Positions 34,633 through 44,859 of a stretch of DNA of 64,000 bases are shown one piece after another (position 1 is the first letter of the stretch; the number at the start of each line of letters is the position of its first letter). The notes beneath the pieces are model-generated. The model did not search any database and was not told the origin of the DNA. It saw nothing but the letters and a program-made list of their open reading frames with translations. Made by a program: the position numbers and the translations under genes. This stretch comes from Phytophthora hibernalis. Lineage: Eukaryota; Oomycota; Peronosporomycetes; Peronosporales; Peronosporaceae. The stretch spans positions 434,001 through 498,000 of the forward strand of contig JAAKBF010000255.1 of the NCBI GenBank assembly GCA_012656075.1, read 5' to 3'.

Positions 34633-35521
34633 ATGTTCGACCCGCGCCTGTGTTCACCCGACTCGCCCGTTGACTCCGCCATGTTCCCTCCAGTGTACAA
34701 CCGTTCGTCGTCCGCGTCGTCCACCACTTCGTGTCCGGATGCGGCCCGCGTGGCGCCGGCCACGGCCAGCCACAAACCAATGGTCTCCTTTAAGCAGGAA
34801 CTCCTGGGCCCGCCGGCCAGCACGGAACTCGAACCTTTCGAGTTCCGGCCGCGGCCCAATGCCAACCCGACGCCCCGTTCGGCCGCCGGAACGTCACTCA
34901 GTTCGGTGTTCGGAGACCAAGACCTCATCGACGCCATCATGTGCAGCCTCAACATGGAGCAGAGCGGCCAGCACGCTGCCACGGTCGGCCCGAGCGTGGC
35001 CATGCCGGCCATCCGTCCGGCCGCCTACGCGCAGGTTCAGGTGTCGGCTCCGCAGTCGTTCACTGCTTTAATGCAGCAGCGGCCCGGGTCGGCCATGCTC
35101 GGCCCGTGTCCGCGGAAGCCCGGCACGTTCCTGAACAAGGACGGCCGCTGGATCAAGGGCAAACCCTGCCGCATGGAAGGCTGCGATAAGCGCGCGCAGT
35201 CCAACGGCCTGTGCAAAGGCCACGGAGGCGGTGCACGCTGCAGTTTTGCAGGCTGTAGCAAGTCGTCGCAAGGCGGCGGCTTCTGTCGCGCCCATGGCGG
35301 AGGCAAACGCTGCATGCACCAAGGCTGTGAGAAAGGCACGCAACGCAACGGTTTTGCTATTTGCACGGTGGTGTGCGATCGTGCAGTGTGGAAGGTTGTG
35401 ACAAGAAAGACCGCGGCAATGGCAAGTGCTTCTCGCATGGTGGCGGCCGCAAATGCCAAGCGCACTTGTGCTTCAACACGATCCGGCGAGGCGCCTTTGT
35501 GACTTGCACAACAACAAGTGA
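34633..35521 (+). CDS. WRKY19-like Cys/His-repeat protein (copy 2, two single-base T losses)
   Basis: Paralogue of the gene at 30.1-31.5 kb. The first ATG in the frame is at 34633; an open extension upstream to 34531 has only GTG. The N-terminal half is Pro/Ser/Ala-rich, with a short LIDAIMCSLNME segment. The C-terminal half carries the C-x4-C-x8-C-x-H modules: CRMEGCDKRAQSNGLCKGHG, CSFAGCSKSSQGGGFCRAHG, CMHQGCEKGTQRNGF and two more in a second frame. The array breaks at a TTTT run (35352-35355) and again at a TTT run (35496-35498). One T added to each gives continuous modules and a stop at 35519-35521, matching the end of copy 1. These are most simply sequencing or assembly indels. Confidence 0.85.
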
Positions 35522-36616
35522 GGGACTTTTCGCCACGCAGACACTTAAGTTAAGAGCCCGGAGTTCAGCAAGACGTGGCGTCATGATCATATAAACCACA
35601 TGCAACATAATACATGGTGTCATGGTAACACTGCATTTATTCCATCCAGTGTTCATGGTTTTCGTTGACTTGGGGTGGTCTCCGATCCAAGGTTTGGTCT
35701 TATCCGACAAGAAATTTTTAAGATGTCGGCCACGTGGTGTGCTGAGCAGGACGAATTGAGTGCCGCAACCCGCGAGCACACGAAGTTAGGAACAGAGATC
35801 TCACGCATGCTAACGACGTTTTGCATGAGCCCGCGAGCGACTGAATCGTGCCTCGGATTGCAAATCGACGCGCGGATTTACCGGTATTAATACATGTAGG
35901 TGCAAGTCCACTGTCTTCGGTCTTCGACAATGACTCGGACCCGAGTGCAACAGCCAAATCGACGCACGCGCCATCGAGCCACGAAGGCCGCCGTCTTTAC
36001 CAGACAAATCGCCACGCAGGACTTGGATGAATTTCAAGATGGCAAATTGCAACTTTGATGCCTATCGGTCGAGATCGTGGCACCTCGCAGACGAGACTTG
36101 TGATACGGCGATCCGATGGAACGACGTCGAGCGCTGAGCATCCTCCCAGCAATCAACAAACACGAGAAATGCAAGCACTTCGACTCGAACCAAACTTGCA
36201 GTTCGATGCAAACTCGCTATGTATTTTAATATTAAAATACTTGTCCGAGTTTCCATTGCAGAGCGATAAACTTTTGCACTTTGCCTCGGATTTTCGGGGA
36301 CGAGCCGGGCGGTGTTGACTCCGATTGACACCGCGAGCGTGCGAAACCTGGCTTCGCCAATCCGACGAAGGTCGGAAGAGGCCTGTCCGCGACCCCTTCT
36401 GTACCGTAGCATAGCGAGGCTGTCGTTGATGCTTCAAAGCACCAATTTTCGTGAACAAATTGGCTGTTGCAATGCAACTTGCACATCAATGCCAAAGGGT
36501 TTGCACATCGCTGCAAAGGTGTTTTTCTGTGGAGGACCCGTAACTGCAAGTTGCAACGCAAAAATAGGGAACTATGACCGACTGAGTCACGCGACTCGGC
36601 CAAGAGCTCGTCCGCC
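35522..36616. other. Intergenic region before the membrane-protein array
   Basis: Only short overlapping open frames occur. AT-rich patches lie near 36220-36240. The conserved upstream motif of the later array members (AGTATTGATAG) is not found before the first copy. Confidence 0.4.
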
Positions 36617-38341
36617 ATGATCCGGCCATTCGATGCCGAACCTCCCACTTCGCTCACTTACGAGGCGGTTCTGTGTTCGGAGCTGCCAGCTTTCGACCCA
36701 GTGCCAACGTTGCGCTCGGTGCTGCTGAGCCCATCACATCTTCGGCGGTTCAACGTGTTTTTGCGCAAAACGGGGTGGCTCACCATGCCAATTTACGGCT
36801 GTGCCTTGGTGTTGCGGATCCTCGTGTGTTCGGTCCCTGCACCGTTGGGCCGCGAACTTGCACCGTGGGCTGCAATTTTGCACCTTCCGCCGTGCATTGT
36901 ATTCGCAGCAGGTATCCGCGTGGAATTCGTGAAGCTCCTTTTGTCCACTTTCGACTTTTGGTTCCCTTTTGCGGCGAATACCATGTTCATGGTCGTGTTT
37001 TGCGTCGTGTTGCAAGATTTGCGGGCCTTGCTGGTTGTCGCAGTTTGGATCGCGTTCGGTTGTTCGTTTTTGCAGGAAACATATTTTCGCGATTCGAGAA
37101 ATATCGCGGCTTCAGCTTTACTCGAAGCTTTTTGCTAATACTGGTCATGGGTAGTATTTCGCTCAACATTATGGACGATTTGCACCACGCAGACTTGATA
37201 GTTGCAGATAACCACAGTCTCTCGACGAAAGAGGTTTTAGTCAACGTTATTGGGACAATGGCTACATTAATGGTCCGAACAATGTACCGGAGACTTCGGT
37301 TGATGAAACGACAGAAGAAAATGAAAGGTACCGCCGTGCAATCCCTCGGGTATCGATGTTTTATCGCGTTAAGTCCCACCGGTCCAGGAATTTCGGCGCG
37401 AAACAGTGTCGTACCCGTTCCACTAGGACCCTTACTTTTTTTCACTTCCAAGACGGGACTTTCGCGCAAAAATACTTCCGTTCGACGCAACAGTCGAGGT
37501 TTGGTGCTACCTCCACTGCAAATCCACGTCGTCAAAGATTCGAGGAGATATGATCCTCGGGACACGTTTTGGCGCGAAATTAGTTCGCTTGAACCTTTGA
37601 AATCGTGGCAAATATTCGCTTTTCAGGTTTGTGGAGGGACGGGGTTTGTACTCACGATTCCGACGATTTTTACGCCTCCGTGGATGTTCGGGATCCAAAC
37701 CGCTGGAACTTTGTGTGTTGCAACTACGGCGATTTTCTGTGGGGTGAGCACCCGCTCCTGCCAACGGATATTATTCAAGCGCGTCGTTTTTTCATTCGAC
37801 TATTTATTCCTGATTTTACAGTTGTTAGCTGCCCATTTGTGCCTCACTGACATTTTTCATGGCAGTGGGCGTCCACTTGTGGTATAACGTCCAGTTATCT
37901 CTTAGCACAATGGGCGTTGACGATCGATTCGTTAACTCCAACCATGAGGTATCGACTACACGTTAAAAGCTGGATGCCCACGTGTTGCATCGTGCTTTTC
38001 ATCATCATCCAGTTGCTGATGCTGCTCGATTTCATGGTTTTGGACTACGCTAAAATCCACGATCGGGTCTTCTGGGACTTGATTTCCTGGGCCACCGCGC
38101 GCAATTCCGAGTCGTGTCGTTCCTGTGGAGTCGAGTGGTGACCATTTTCGTGTGGTACGGTCGACTCTACTACATTTTGACCACGCGCACGCATGAAAAC
38201 ACTCTCATTATTTTACGGGGCAACGTTGAATTCGACTACCAGACCTGGAGGCAGCACGCGAAACAAGCCCAAGCAAGTTGGAGGATAGCTAAAGCTAACA
38301 AATCTACTGGGTCCGCTATATTCTCGATTCCAGAGCAGTAG
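36617..38341 (+). CDS. Polytopic membrane protein, array copy A (three frame breaks)
   Basis: First of four tandem paralogues, about 570 codons. The ATG at 36617 gives MIRP, and all copies start with MI-x-P. Shared landmarks in order: LPAFDP-x-P, LLSPS, about five membrane helices, a hydrophilic middle with LSTKEVLVNVIGTMATLMVR, then about six more helices, with IDSLTPTMRYRL and the final VTIFVWYGR ... RGNVEFDYQTWR. The middle loop and the IWPRIGGLTP box are more divergent here than in copies B and C. Frame changes near 37130, 37850 and 38117 each fit one missing T (two in T5 runs). The family resembles nothing I can name, so transporter, channel or receptor roles are all open. It is likely an integral membrane protein with about 11 helices. 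Confidence 0.82.
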
Positions 38342-38429
38342 TCATCGAAATTTAGGAATAATAGACTTGACAATTTTGACACACATTTTGAGACCATGTC
38401 ATCTTACCACTGCGTCCACATTTGGCGAA

Positions 38430-38440
38430 AGTATTGATAG
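38430..38440 (+). promoter_or_regulatory. Conserved motif AGTATTGATAG upstream of copy B
   Basis: The 11-bp motif lies 41 bp before the ATG of copy B. The identical word sits 42 bp before copy C and 57 bp before copy D. A core promoter or 5'-UTR element is likely, since the rest of the intergenic sequence is poorly conserved. Confidence 0.6.
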
Positions 38441-38481
38441 TTCATGGTTTGTGCGCGTCCACCAAGTTAACAGTGAGCAGC

Positions 38482-40163
38482 ATGATCTATCCCTTTGATG
38501 CAGCAGTGGACGGTGAATTTCAGACTAGCGGCGATGTTCGCTACAAAATCACCGCGTGGAACGAGCTCCCAGCTTTTGACCCTCTTCCGATGTTCAAGAC
38601 CGTTCTAATGAGTCCAAACGCGGTAAAGCAGTTCAATCGTGTCGTGGTAATGGTGACTCCTTCGCTAGTGCCCTTCATTTTCGCAGGACTCGTTTTGCGG
38701 TATGCAACTTTCGTGGTATCTGCACCCGTAGGACGCGTTCTGTCTCTGATTTCAGCTATTCTGCAGATTCCCGGCATCGTTGTGATTTTTGCTCACATGC
38801 GCACCGAGTACGCCAAGATTATTGTGCGGACATTTGACTTTTGTTTTCTTCAAATCGCCAACACATTATGGGCGATCACAATGAGTTTAGTATTGAGGGA
38901 CCTGCGTATTGCTGTTGTGTTCGTCTGCTGGCTCAATTTTGCCTGTTGGCTGCTCCAAGAAACGTATTTGAGCAACTCGAACCTCGTTGCTGGCGTTGCT
39001 TTATGGGAGTGGCTGTTCTTCGCCATGTTATTGCTGCTTTTATCGCTGGATCTCGTGGATGAGGTCGAACACTATAGCCTTTTCACTACGGGAGACCATA
39101 CCATTTCGACCAAAGACGTTTTAACGAATGTCATTGGAACAATGGCCATGCTGTCGCTTCGGATTCTCTGTCGCAGGGTTTGGTTCGCTAAATACCAAAA
39201 GAGAAAATCAGGAACAGCAACTCCAGCTCTTGGTTATCGCTGTAAAATTGCGCTAAGTGAGATATCGACGTCTTTAAATGCCACATCTTGCCTCGCAAGG
39301 TTAGTAAATCAAGTGAAACAAGCAACACAGGAAATGTGTCCTCTGCAATTGTGAAACTCAACAAAATCCCGCCACTGCAAACGCATCTACGTGTAGCTGC
39401 AGAATCAACTCAATTCAACGCTGAAAAGACTATCTGGCCTCGAATTGGAGCTCTAACCCCTTTATCAACCTGGAAACTAGTCTTACTGCACGCAAGCGAG
39501 TTATTTGGAGGAATAATGGCGACGCTATCGCTTTTCCTTCCTGTTGGTATCTACGGAGCCGAAGTCATTGCGATCGTAGGGCTCACATTCAGCGCATTCT
39601 GTAGTGGCGTGTACCTTTGCTGCTGTCAACGACAGTTGCTCAAGCGAATCCTGACAACTTTTCACTTTTGGTTTCTCTCCTTCCAAGTCATGACAGCCGG
39701 CGTTTGTGTCATGGATATCTTCCGTTGGCGATGGATTCCAGTCTGCGGAGTGGCGTCAAGTTTACTTGTGGGGCATAAAATTTTGATAGTTGATGGCCTG
39801 ACTCCGATCATGAAGCGCCGATTGCGGTTCAAGTACTGGATGGCAACCAGTGGCATCGGTGTGCTTTGGGTCGTTCATATTCTGTTGCTTTTGGATGTGA
39901 TGGTGTTTGGAATTTGGGGCCTCCGAGACCGAATTTTCATGGACTTTTCATTTTTCGGTCGGCGATCCACATTTTACGTTGTCCCGTTCCTGTTGAGTCG
40001 TATCGTGACCATTTTCGTGTGGTCCGGACGATATTCATACGTCGTTCTCACTCGACAAGATGGTAATGCGTTGATTTTACTTCGAGGAGAGGTCGAGTTC
40101 GACTATGAAGATTGGAAGAAACATTTGACACTCAAAAGTAGTGATACCAAGCATCAAAACTGA
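38482..40163 (+). CDS. Polytopic membrane protein, array copy B (one frame break)
   Basis: Best-preserved copy beside C, about 560 codons. The start at the ATG at 38482 (MIYPFD) is chosen by alignment with the other copies; the frame is open from 38422 without an upstream ATG. Landmarks: LPAFDPLPMFKTVLMSPN, five hydrophobic helices, HTISTKDVLTNVIGTMAML, a basic loop, IWPRIGALTPLSTWKL, then six helices with CCCQRQLLKRILTTFHFWFL, VDGLTPIMKRRLRFKYWM, and the C-terminal VTIFVWSGRYSYVVLTRQDG and RGEVEFDYEDWKK. One frame change near 39285 (TT run) sits in the loop between the halves. 140 bp separate it from copy A and 144 bp from copy C, all in the same orientation. No signal peptide. Function unknown. 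Confidence 0.87.
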
Positions 40164-40254
40164 AAACCCAGGGAATAATGGAGTATGAACGTTACTGGGC
40201 AACACACCACCATCCCAAAGCCAACTATGGCAATGGCATTTTTTAGATCACATC

Positions 40255-40265
40255 AGTATTGATAG
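40255..40265 (+). promoter_or_regulatory. Conserved motif AGTATTGATAG upstream of copy C
   Basis: Identical to the word upstream of copies B and D, 42 bp before the ATG at 40308, in a 144-bp intergenic region that is otherwise not conserved. Confidence 0.6.
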
Positions 40266-40307
40266 TCTGGTGGTTGATCAGCCACTTTATCGATTGACCT
40301 GCACCAC

Positions 40308-42010
40308 ATGATCCATCCTTTAGCGTCTGCAAACAGTACAAGGACGCTCTCTCGTGCAGTATGCTACCAGATCGTTGCATGGGATAACACTCTGCCAGCT
40401 TTTGACCCACAGGTTATGGTGAAGACAGCTCTACTGAGTCCAAGTTCTGTCAAGAAGTTCAATCGTCTCGTTTTCAAATTCAATCAGCCTCTGCAGCAAT
40501 ACTCCGTTGTTGTACTTGGTTTACGCTTTGCGACGTTCGCAGTATCAGCATCTGTGGGGCGTGTGCTCGCTCCGATCACAGCTATGCTGCATATTCCGCC
40601 CATTTTGATTTTTGCGGCCGGAATGCGCATCGACTACATGAAAATCATCCTACGCACCTTCGATTTCGGCTTTTTGTTTGCAGCCAGCGCGCTTTGGGCT
40701 GTCGTATTCTGCGCTGTGTTGAGAGATTCTCGCGCAACGCTCGTGGTAATTTGTTGGGGGAACTTTATCAGTTCTCTGTTTCAAGAAACGAACCTGCGAA
40801 ATACTTCCTTCATCGTTGGGGTGACATTGTGCGAGTGGCTGTTTCTCGTGATGCTAATGGTCTGGATTTCCCTGGAACTTGTTGACGACGCGAACCATTA
40901 TACATTTATCACAGCTCAGGGTGGCGAAATGTCGACGAAAGACCTTTTGACCAACGTGCTTGGGACGATGGCGACGCTGTCAGTACGGAATCTCTATCAA
41001 AGGTACCTACATCTAAAACGTCATAAAAACAAATCGGGGAAGGCGATGCGAGCGCCAGGGTGTAGATGTAAAATTGCGTTGGGTCTGCCAGGCCCGTTAA
41101 AAACTTCCATCGGAATTATGCTTGACCAAGCTGGCCAACCCATTCGAAACCCGACAAAGGGATTCAAAAGAACAAAGTCTAGCAAACGACAGTTGTTGCA
41201 AATGCGTCTCGCTGCAGAATCATATCGTTTTGACCCTACCAAGACTATCTGGCCTCGAATTGGAGGCCTCACTCCAATTTCTGTTTGGAAACTCGGTATA
41301 ATCTACGGATGTGGAACAGTTGGGGGCCTGTTTGCCGTACTTTCCCTTTTCCTTCCGTCTAACGTCTACGGAGCGGACTCGGCTGCTGAAGTCATTGCTG
41401 TAGTTGCACTTGCAACTAGTATTTTTTCACTGCGGTCTTTACGTGCTGCTGCCAACGTCAATTACTCAAACGCGTCATGACATCGTTCCACTTTCTCTTT
41501 CTCTCAATGCAGATCCTTGCTGCTTGCTTTTGTCTTATCGACATGTACACTTGGCGGTGGGTTCCAGCGTCTGGTATTACCTCAGGGGTACTTCTCGCGT
41601 ATTGCATCCTGACCGTCGACGGATTGACGCCGAAAATGAAACAACGACTACGCTTAAAATATTGGATCGATGTGAACGGTATCATACTGTTCTTGCTGGT
41701 GATGCTGCTATTGCTGCTTGATGTCTTGGTGCTGGGCAATTGGGACTTGCAAGATCGAGTCTTCTTGGATTTTTCTCTGTTCGGCCATCGAGCACAAGTT
41801 CGAGTGGCGCCTTTCTTGCTAAGCCGCGTTCTCACCATTATGGTTTGGTCTGGACGTTATGTGTTCGTCGTTCTGACTCGCCAAGACGACAACGCTCTGA
41901 TTTTGATTCGTGGCAATGTCGAATTCGACTACGAGGCGTGGAAGAAACAAGCAACGCAAAACTTACAAGGAAAAGGGAGTAACGAAGCAAGAACAATAGC
42001 GAAGCAGTGA
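40308..42010 (+). CDS. Polytopic membrane protein, array copy C (one frame break)
   Basis: About 567 codons from the ATG at 40308 (MIHP) to the stop at 42010. It carries all family landmarks: LPAFDPQVMVKTALLSPSSV, an N-terminal helix bundle, MSTKDLLTNVLGTMATLSVR, a Lys-rich loop, IWPRIGGLTPISVWKL, the second bundle with FHFLFLSMQILAACFCLID, VDGLTPKMKQRLRLKYW, and the tail RGNVEFDYEAWKKQ. The only break is at a T5 run near 41423-41427; one added T produces the CCCQRQLLKRVM motif shared with copies B and D. Arg/Lys-rich loops next to the helices may help topology prediction. Confidence 0.87.
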
Positions 42011-42129
42011 ATGTAGTCGTGGTTATCAAAACAAAAGTCGTTCTACATGTAGGTTAGAGATAGTTGAGACGACACGTAGATTATGCTGAATCACATCGCA
42101 TTTGTGTGTTTTCCTTCGTCCGTTGCACA

Positions 42130-42140
42130 AGTATTGATAG
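42130..42140 (+). promoter_or_regulatory. Conserved motif AGTATTGATAG upstream of copy D
   Basis: Same 11-bp word as before copies B and C, here 57 bp before the ATG at 42198. Confidence 0.6.
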
Positions 42141-42197
42141 CTAGGACAAATTAACTCGTAGCTTCTTCTTATCATCGTCTTATGTGTGCAGTCCATT

Positions 42198-43550
42198 ATG
42201 ATTCACCCTGTTAATGACAGCAAGTCTTCTTCGCTTAGTGAAGTATACTACCAGATCGCTGCGTGGGACTCTACGCTACCAGCCTTTGATCCACTTCCTA
42301 TGCCTAAAACGATTCTACTGAGTCCAAGCTCCGTGAAAATCTACAACCTGATAATGATTAAGATCCATCCTCTTGTCAAGCACTTCGTCTTTATCGGGCT
42401 CATACTACGCTTTGCAGCGTTTGCTCTTCCTGCGCGAATTGGTCGGATTCTTGCTCCGATTTCAGTTTTCCTTCACATGTTTGGTATGGTCACTTCTGCT
42501 GCTCAAATGCGAACGGAATACGTGAATATTTACTGCACACGTTCGACTTTTGGTTTTTGCAGGCTGCCAACACGTTATGTGGCATCATTTTCATCACGGT
42601 TCTGCAAGATCTTCGTGTGGTGCGCTAATGGTCGTACACTTTCCACCAAAGATTTATTGGCAAACGTCATGGGTACGATGACAATGTTGTCCTTACGGAT
42701 TCTTTACCGTACGATCGAATGTATAAATGCTGTAAGCATTATTCCACGCCAAAATACCCGTCTCAAAAGAAAATCTTCAAATCGGGTGGATACAAACTAC
42801 TTGGCCTCGGGAACATCAACGTACCCACCACTGCAGATGCATCTTGCTGCTGAGGCGGTACAATTCGATCCTAGCAACACTGTTTGGCCGTGCGTTGGAG
42901 GATTTACAATCTTAAAATTACTCTACTTCACGTGTGTGGAGCTACCGGTGGTTTGTTTGCTACGTTCTCGCATTTTCTGCCAAAGAACACCCACGGCGCT
43001 GGAATAATTGCGGCCATCGGGTTAACAACTAGCTCCTTGTTCAGTGTTGGCTGTGTTTGTTGTTGTCAACGAGAATTACTCAAACGAGTCATGAGTTCCT
43101 TCCATTTCCTGTTCCTCGCTGTTCAAATGGTAGCTGCAGGCGTCTGTGTCATGGACATTTTCTACTGGAGATGGATCCCAGCTTGTAGTGTGGTTTCTAG
43201 ACTGCTTCTGGCTTTCACAATTTTGACTATCGATGCAATAACTCCGATCATGAAGCGCCGACTATGCTTTCGATATTGGATGCCTGTGACCGGGATGATT
43301 CTCTTCTGGCTGTACTACTTATGGTAGCTTGGATCTCCGGGATCGAGTGTTTCTGGATCTCGAGGTTAACGGACGAAGGAATCAATTTCACGTCGCTCCT
43401 TTTCTTCTAAGTCGCTTGGTCACGATTTTCGTGTGGTTCGGACAATACGCTTACGTTGCTCCTACCCGCTTGGACGATAACGCTCTCGTTTTACTTCGTG
43501 GCGAAGTCGAGTTTGACTATGAAGGTTGGAAAAAGCAAGTACTTAAGTAA
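42198..43550 (+). pseudogene. Polytopic membrane protein, array copy D (internal deletion and frame breaks)
   Basis: It starts MIHP at 42198 like copy C and keeps LPAFDPLPMPKTILLSPSSV, but it is degenerate. A missing base near 42533 disrupts the third helix (the other frame reads HTFDFWFLQAANTL). Near 42625 about 60-65 codons present in B and C, covering helices 4 and 5 and the following loop, are absent: the sequence jumps from the LQDLR motif to LSTKDLLANVMG. Further frame changes lie near 42905 and 43328. The second half retains CCCQRELLKRVM, ITPIMKRRLCFRYWM and RGEVEFDYEGWKK. The deletion, unlike the single-base breaks, cannot be an ordinary homopolymer error, so this copy is probably non-functional. 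Confidence 0.8.
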
Positions 43551-43848
43551 GTCGTAATACCCCAACAAATAAAAGTGCATACGACAAAATTTACGCCGCC
43601 ATTGCCCTCTTTATCTTGTCACAAAACAAAAGGGTTTGCCTTCGGTTCTGGCCTTGTCAATACCTCACCTCCTTACACAGGCAGTTATGAACCTTAATCA
43701 ATATGCGATGGTGCAAAACTGCCTCGACACCAGCTTCCGAAACTAGAATTCTTATCCCGGCGGTTATTCAGTGAGTGTTTTCGCTCGCTGTCTGCTTATT
43801 CCTCAATCTACCAAGTAGTCACAACCAGTACCAATCTTCGTCTTGGAC

Positions 43849-44859
43849 ATGCTGCAAACCATCTTCGATCCATTTACTTCGGCCACTTTCCCGACTTCAT
43901 TGCGTCAATTCAGCACTTCGACGTTCCCAGAACTCTCATTCGCTCCTGAACTTCGAGCAGGCAAGGTATCACCACCTAGATTGGTGATTCTGGGCCCACC
44001 TGCAGGAGGCAAAGGCACCCAATGCGAACTTTTGGTCGAGATGCTTGGAGTTGTGCACTTGTCAACGGGCAACATCCTGCGTCAAGCCATTCAGGACAAG
44101 ACATCGTTGGGTCTACAGGCTCAACGTTTCATGGATCGCGGGGAGCTCGTACCTGATGATCTCATCATGAACGTCGTGCTCGGTCGATTAGCTGAATCGG
44201 ACTGCGTTACCCGTGGTTGGTTGCTTGATGGGTTTCCACGGACTGCACGACAAGCTGAAGCGCTTTTAGCTGCAAAAGCAGCTCCCGACTGTGTATTGGA
44301 GCTACAAGTTCCGGACCAAGAAGTCATTCGACGTATTGCTGGTCGACGTGTAGATCCATTGACGGGTAAAACGTACCACGTCGAGTTCAATGCTCCTCCG
44401 GCCGAAGTGGCTTCGCGTGTTATTCAACGCAGCGATGACACTGAAGAGAAAATCCAAGTTCGACTTTCTCAATTCCACGCGCACAGTGACGAGGTGCGAA
44501 GTGCTTTTGAAAACTATCGTGGAGATTTCGGAGCTTCCATCCAAGTCATGCGCGTGAGTGGGTACCAACCTCCTCCGACCATTGCACGAAACTTTGCAGA
44601 TTTGGCTCTAGATCGAGCTGCTCAACGCAGTTTGAACCTCATTCGACGGGACATTTCCAAGCGTCTACGTCGCCGACTTGAATCGGGTGCCCGAGGAGTG
44701 TATCACGTCCCGAACCCTCAAAAGAACCCGAACTACCCGGCTCGAGCTCATGTTCGTGCACTTTACGCCCCACTTCGCACTCGCCTCATTCCTCAACATG
44801 AAAAACGACTCACTCCCGTACGCGGTGCACTGCGCGAGTTACTGCGCCGACTTCGTTAA
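43849..44859 (+). CDS. Adenylate kinase family nucleoside monophosphate kinase
   Basis: Intact, 336 residues from the ATG at 43849. It catalyses phosphoryl exchange between nucleoside triphosphate and monophosphate (AMP type by similarity). The P-loop is at about 49-58 (GPPAGGKGTQ, with Ala where Gly is usual). NMP-binding features are STGNILR and GELVPDDLI. The signature LLDGFPRT is present. The LID is long and of the eukaryotic/bacterial type (GRRVDPLTGKTYHVEFNAPP). The 47 residues before the P-loop contain Ser/Thr/Arg and could be a mitochondrial targeting sequence. The C-terminal ~90 residues after the kinase core are very basic (ISKRLRRRLESG ... RGALRELLRRLR), an extension not found in ordinary adenylate kinases. 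Confidence 0.92.
   Translation: MLQTIFDPFTSATFPTSLRQFSTSTFPELSFAPELRAGKVSPPRLVILGPPAGGKGTQCELLVEMLGVVHLSTGNILRQAIQDKTSLGLQAQRFMDRGELVPDDLIMNVVLGRLAESDCVTRGWLLDGFPRTARQAEALLAAKAAPDCVLELQVPDQEVIRRIAGRRVDPLTGKTYHVEFNAPPAEVASRVIQRSDDTEEKIQVRLSQFHAHSDEVRSAFENYRGDFGASIQVMRVSGYQPPPTIARNFADLALDRAAQRSLNLIRRDISKRLRRRLESGARGVYHVPNPQKNPNYPARAHVRALYAPLRTRLIPQHEKRLTPVRGALRELLRRLR

Noticed and set aside
34343..35071. 242-codon plus-strand frame rich in Arg/Pro/Ser
   Set aside because: It is the alternative frame over the WRKY19-like copy 2 N-terminal half; the Cys/His modules fix the true frame.
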